Source: Carboxylicivirga sediminis (GTDB lineage Bacteria > Bacteroidota > Bacteroidia > Bacteroidales > Marinilabiliaceae). From it: DNA of 64,000 bases. The translations under genes were made by a program, and so were the position numbers. Position 1 is the stretch's first letter. Each line of letters opens with the position of its first letter. The notes beneath the pieces were generated by a model. It saw only the letters and a list, made by a program, of their open reading frames with translations, did no database searches and was not told where the DNA came from. Below, piece by piece: positions 61,866 through 64,000 of the stretch. The stretch is taken from NCBI RefSeq assembly GCF_018156225.1, contig NZ_JAGTAR010000018.1, positions 1-64,000 on the forward strand. Direction: 5' to 3'.

Positions 61866-64000
61866 TTAGAATTTAATGTTCAAGTTGAATCCGTAAGTTG
61901 TTGGCAGGGCCATGTTACCCATTTCAACACCTGCACCACCATTAGCAATAGAGAAAGTAGCTTGTGGATCGATGTTATCAGTAGCACGCCATACATAACC
62001 CAGGTTTCGTACAAATAAACCTGCTGAAGCGCCTCTCATGAAGTTAACATTGTCGAACAGCTTCGATGGTAAGTGATACGTTATGTTGATTTCCTGGATA
62101 GCCACATAGGATGCGTCATACACAAATTGCTCATCTATATTGGCTACTGATTGGTAAAACTCCTGTGGCGTTGAGCTGGTGCCCTGTCCGTCAAGGATAG
62201 AAGGATACCAAACACCGCCATCGTAGCCATCACGATCTAATGTGCCTTGATGGCGACCGGTTGAGTAGGCCTGTGCTTCTGTTTGAGAATATACTTCTCC
62301 ACCAAATTTTGCATCCATCACAAATGTAGCTGACCAGTTTTTGTACTGAAACTGGTTGACCCAGCCAAGCATTACTTTATGGTAGGCGTTGCCAATAACA
62401 CTTAATCCATCATTGACCATTGGTCGGCCGTTCTCATCCAACAGGATGTTTCCGGCATCATCACGACGATAAGTAGTACCCATAATCTGACCGTACTCCT
62501 CACCAGGACGAGCTACCACACTAACGCTTCCGTTTGTTTCAAATAAGGTTAGCTGGTTAACCCCTTCTGTTAAGCTAAGCACTTTGTTTTCGTTGTAAGC
62601 GTAGTTAAGTGCTGTGTTCCAGTTGAAATTCTTGGTTTTAACAGGATCGGCATACAGGCTCATCTCAACACCGGCATTCTGAATAGCCCCAGCATTGATG
62701 ATGGCATTGTCGTAACCCGCTGATGGCGCTGTTGCAACGCGCACAATCTGGTTGGTTGCTTTTGAGTTGTAATACGCTACATCAAGTCCCAGACGGTTGT
62801 TGAAGAACTTAAGATCAACGCCGAATTCATACGATTCGTTCATCGATGGTTTCAGGTTACGGTTGGGTACCGTACCACTGCCGATACCTCCACTTGGTGA
62901 ATCACCTCCGGCTCCCGGGTGTAAAACGCCATCAATATTATAGTATAAGCGTGTGCGGTAAGGATCGGTATCGGAACCTACTTTGGCCCAAGAAGCACGC
63001 AGTTTACCAAACGATAACCAGTCTGGTGTATCCATAATCTCAGTAAACACAAAAGATGAACTAAGAGATGGATAGAAATAAGATGGTTGAGCGTCGATTA
63101 GTGTGGACGACCAGTCATTTCGGGCTGACACATCTAAGTACAAGAAGTTCTTGTAACGCAATTGTGCAGTTGAGAAAACTGAGTTGATACGTTTTCGGTT
63201 GTAATTCACAAAGCTGGTGGTTACCTCACCAAAACCAGGCTTTTGCATAGATGGATCCGAGAAGCGTTCGTCAAAGATTTGACGCTCATCAAATTCCTGA
63301 TCCATACGTGCTGCACCCACATTTACAGTGAATCCCCAATCGGTAAAGTCTTTGTTGTACGACAGCATACCGTCGATGTTGGTTTCTGAGTTGATGGCAC
63401 GTACTTCTGATGCTCTACCTTGTTGGTAGTGAGGTGTACCAATTGGCCAAATAGACTGTTGGTTGAAGAACGTTTTGTCATCTCCGTAACGAACCATCAC
63501 ACTTAAGTCGTTGGTGAAGTTATACTTCGCCTGAGCCATTGACATCACCCGGTCTTTATTATACAAGTGGCTTACTTCATACAGGTTCCAGTATACATTT
63601 GAGTTAAGGTTGCCAAAACCAACAGGTAATCCTGTTACCGGATCTTTGTAGTTTCTTAAGTCTGACAATGGCACGTTGTTGGGTGTACCCATCAGGTTGG
63701 CCGAAAACGGTGTGTTACCAATCATTGAATTGGTTGAACTCTCATTCACATATGAAATTTTTCCGGTTAACTCCAGCTTATTGTTCAATGCTTTTGTTGA
63801 ACCGTTCATGGTCAATGTATTTCGGTTGTATTCCGTATTTGGCATCATGCCATTATTCTGCAGGTTGCTATACGACATACGCAGTGTCGATGACTCGGTG
63901 TTGTGGTTAATGGCCACGTTGTTGCTGGTAGTTACACCTGTTTCGTAGAAGTTATTTTCGTTGTCGTAAAAACGATACTCCGAGCTTTGACCTCTGTAAT
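61866..64000 (-). CDS. SusC/RagA-family outer-membrane protein, partial (5' end outside window)
   Basis: The frame is open from the stop at 61866 to the window edge at 64000, so about 711 C-terminal residues are seen and the start is missing. The visible part is the barrel: NNFYETGVTTSNNVAINHN, typical of the SusC barrel start, then FGKLRASWAKVGSDTDPYRT, NESYEFGVDLKFFNNRLGLD and the end GVEMGNMALPTTYGFNLNIK followed by Phe. A GTG at 63917 is only an internal codon. STN, plug and any signal peptide lie to the right, so regulation cannot be judged. Confidence 0.93.
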   Translation of the reverse strand, partial: YRGQSSEYRFYDNENNFYETGVTTSNNVAINHNTESSTLRMSYSNLQNNGMMPNTEYNRNTLTMNGSTKALNNKLELTGKISYVNESSTNSMIGNTPFSANLMGTPNNVPLSDLRNYKDPVTGLPVGFGNLNSNVYWNLYEVSHLYNKDRVMSMAQAKYNFTNDLSVMVRYGDDKTFFNQQSIWPIGTPHYQQGRASEVRAINSETNIDGMLSYNKDFTDWGFTVNVGAARMDQEFDERQIFDERFSDPSMQKPGFGEVTTSFVNYNRKRINSVFSTAQLRYKNFLYLDVSARNDWSSTLIDAQPSYFYPSLSSSFVFTEIMDTPDWLSFGKLRASWAKVGSDTDPYRTRLYYNIDGVLHPGAGGDSPSGGIGSGTVPNRNLKPSMNESYEFGVDLKFFNNRLGLDVAYYNSKATNQIVRVATAPSAGYDNAIINAGAIQNAGVEMSLYADPVKTKNFNWNTALNYAYNENKVLSLTEGVNQLTLFETNGSVSVVARPGEEYGQIMGTTYRRDDAGNILLDENGRPMVNDGLSVIGNAYHKVMLGWVNQFQYKNWSATFVMDAKFGGEVYSQTEAQAYSTGRHQGTLDRDGYDGGVWYPSILDGQGTSSTPQEFYQSVANIDEQFVYDASYVAIQEINITYHLPSKLFDNVNFMRGASAGLFVRNLGYVWRATDNIDPQATFSIANGGAGVEMGNMALPTTYGFNLNIKF

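Noticed and set aside
63915-63917. GTG at 63917 as start of the last SusC gene
   Set aside because: The frame continues open to the window edge with typical SusC barrel sequence, so the GTG is internal and the gene is cut by the window.

Overview
The window looks like a chromosomal segment of a polysaccharide- and protein-scavenging member of the Bacteroidota, probably a marine or gut-type Bacteroidales/Marinilabiliales. The grounds are three SusC/SusD outer-membrane pairs, a hybrid two-component regulator, ECF sigma/FecR anti-sigma pairs, a type IX secretion C-terminal signal, -7 elements of the TAnnTTTG type, and roughly 40% G+C. No rRNA, tRNA, CRISPR array, intact insertion sequence or phage gene was recognised. 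The genus is an inference.

Layout. 1-569: gene-free, a tandem 160-bp duplication resembling a SusC mRNA leader. 570-4760: hybrid two-component system regulator. 4954-9287 (minus): endonuclease III, a His-codon-rich minisatellite, a TonB-dependent receptor and a ZIP metal transporter. 9479-14031: a small unknown protein and two tandem paralogous TPR histidine kinases. 14091-15218 (minus): metallophosphatase. 15411-23032 (minus): ECF sigma, Crp/Fnr regulator, FecR anti-sigma, SusC, SusD. 23246-25040: UPF0158 protein and a GluP/FucP-type sugar transporter. 25094-26414 (minus): low-molecular-weight phosphatase overlapping a fructosamine-kinase-like gene. 26592-35677: alkaline phosphatase, then a second ECF sigma/FecR/SusC/SusD set ending in a secreted M43 metalloprotease. 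35955-44524: housekeeping and envelope genes (thioesterase, exonuclease III, TrhO, TldD/PmbA pair, esterase, nucleotidyltransferase, amidase). 44662-48408: class II aldolase, then a BlaI-type repressor with an M56 sensor peptidase. 48461-52229 (minus): DUF4249 lipoprotein, TonB receptor, free-standing tRNA-Thr editing domain. 52564-59592: RND efflux operon and a BamA/TamA-like barrel. 59666-59764 (minus): a 32-residue membrane peptide. 59983-64000 (minus): SusD and a SusC cut by the window edge.

How the genes work together. Both ECF/FecR loci match the known scheme in which the SusC N-terminal STN domain signals to FecR, which releases the sigma factor to transcribe the same susCD genes. The second locus carries a secreted protease and so points to peptide or protein use. 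The first carries no enzyme. The HTCS most likely controls a polysaccharide locus left of the window.

The most unusual items are an M56 sensor peptidase whose C-terminal half is built of about five TonB-plug-like repeats and which sits behind a well-defined promoter/operator; a phosphatase-kinase overlap consistent with a two-step protein-deglycation module; a Tat/lipoprotein-type TldD paired with a PmbA that lacks a signal; a Crp/Fnr gene lodged between a sigma factor and its anti-sigma factor; and a 63-bp repeat that reads as a His-rich 21-residue repeat beside metal-uptake genes. Start codons were moved inward where the longest open frame began at a TTG or inside repeats; these choices are explained in the entries.
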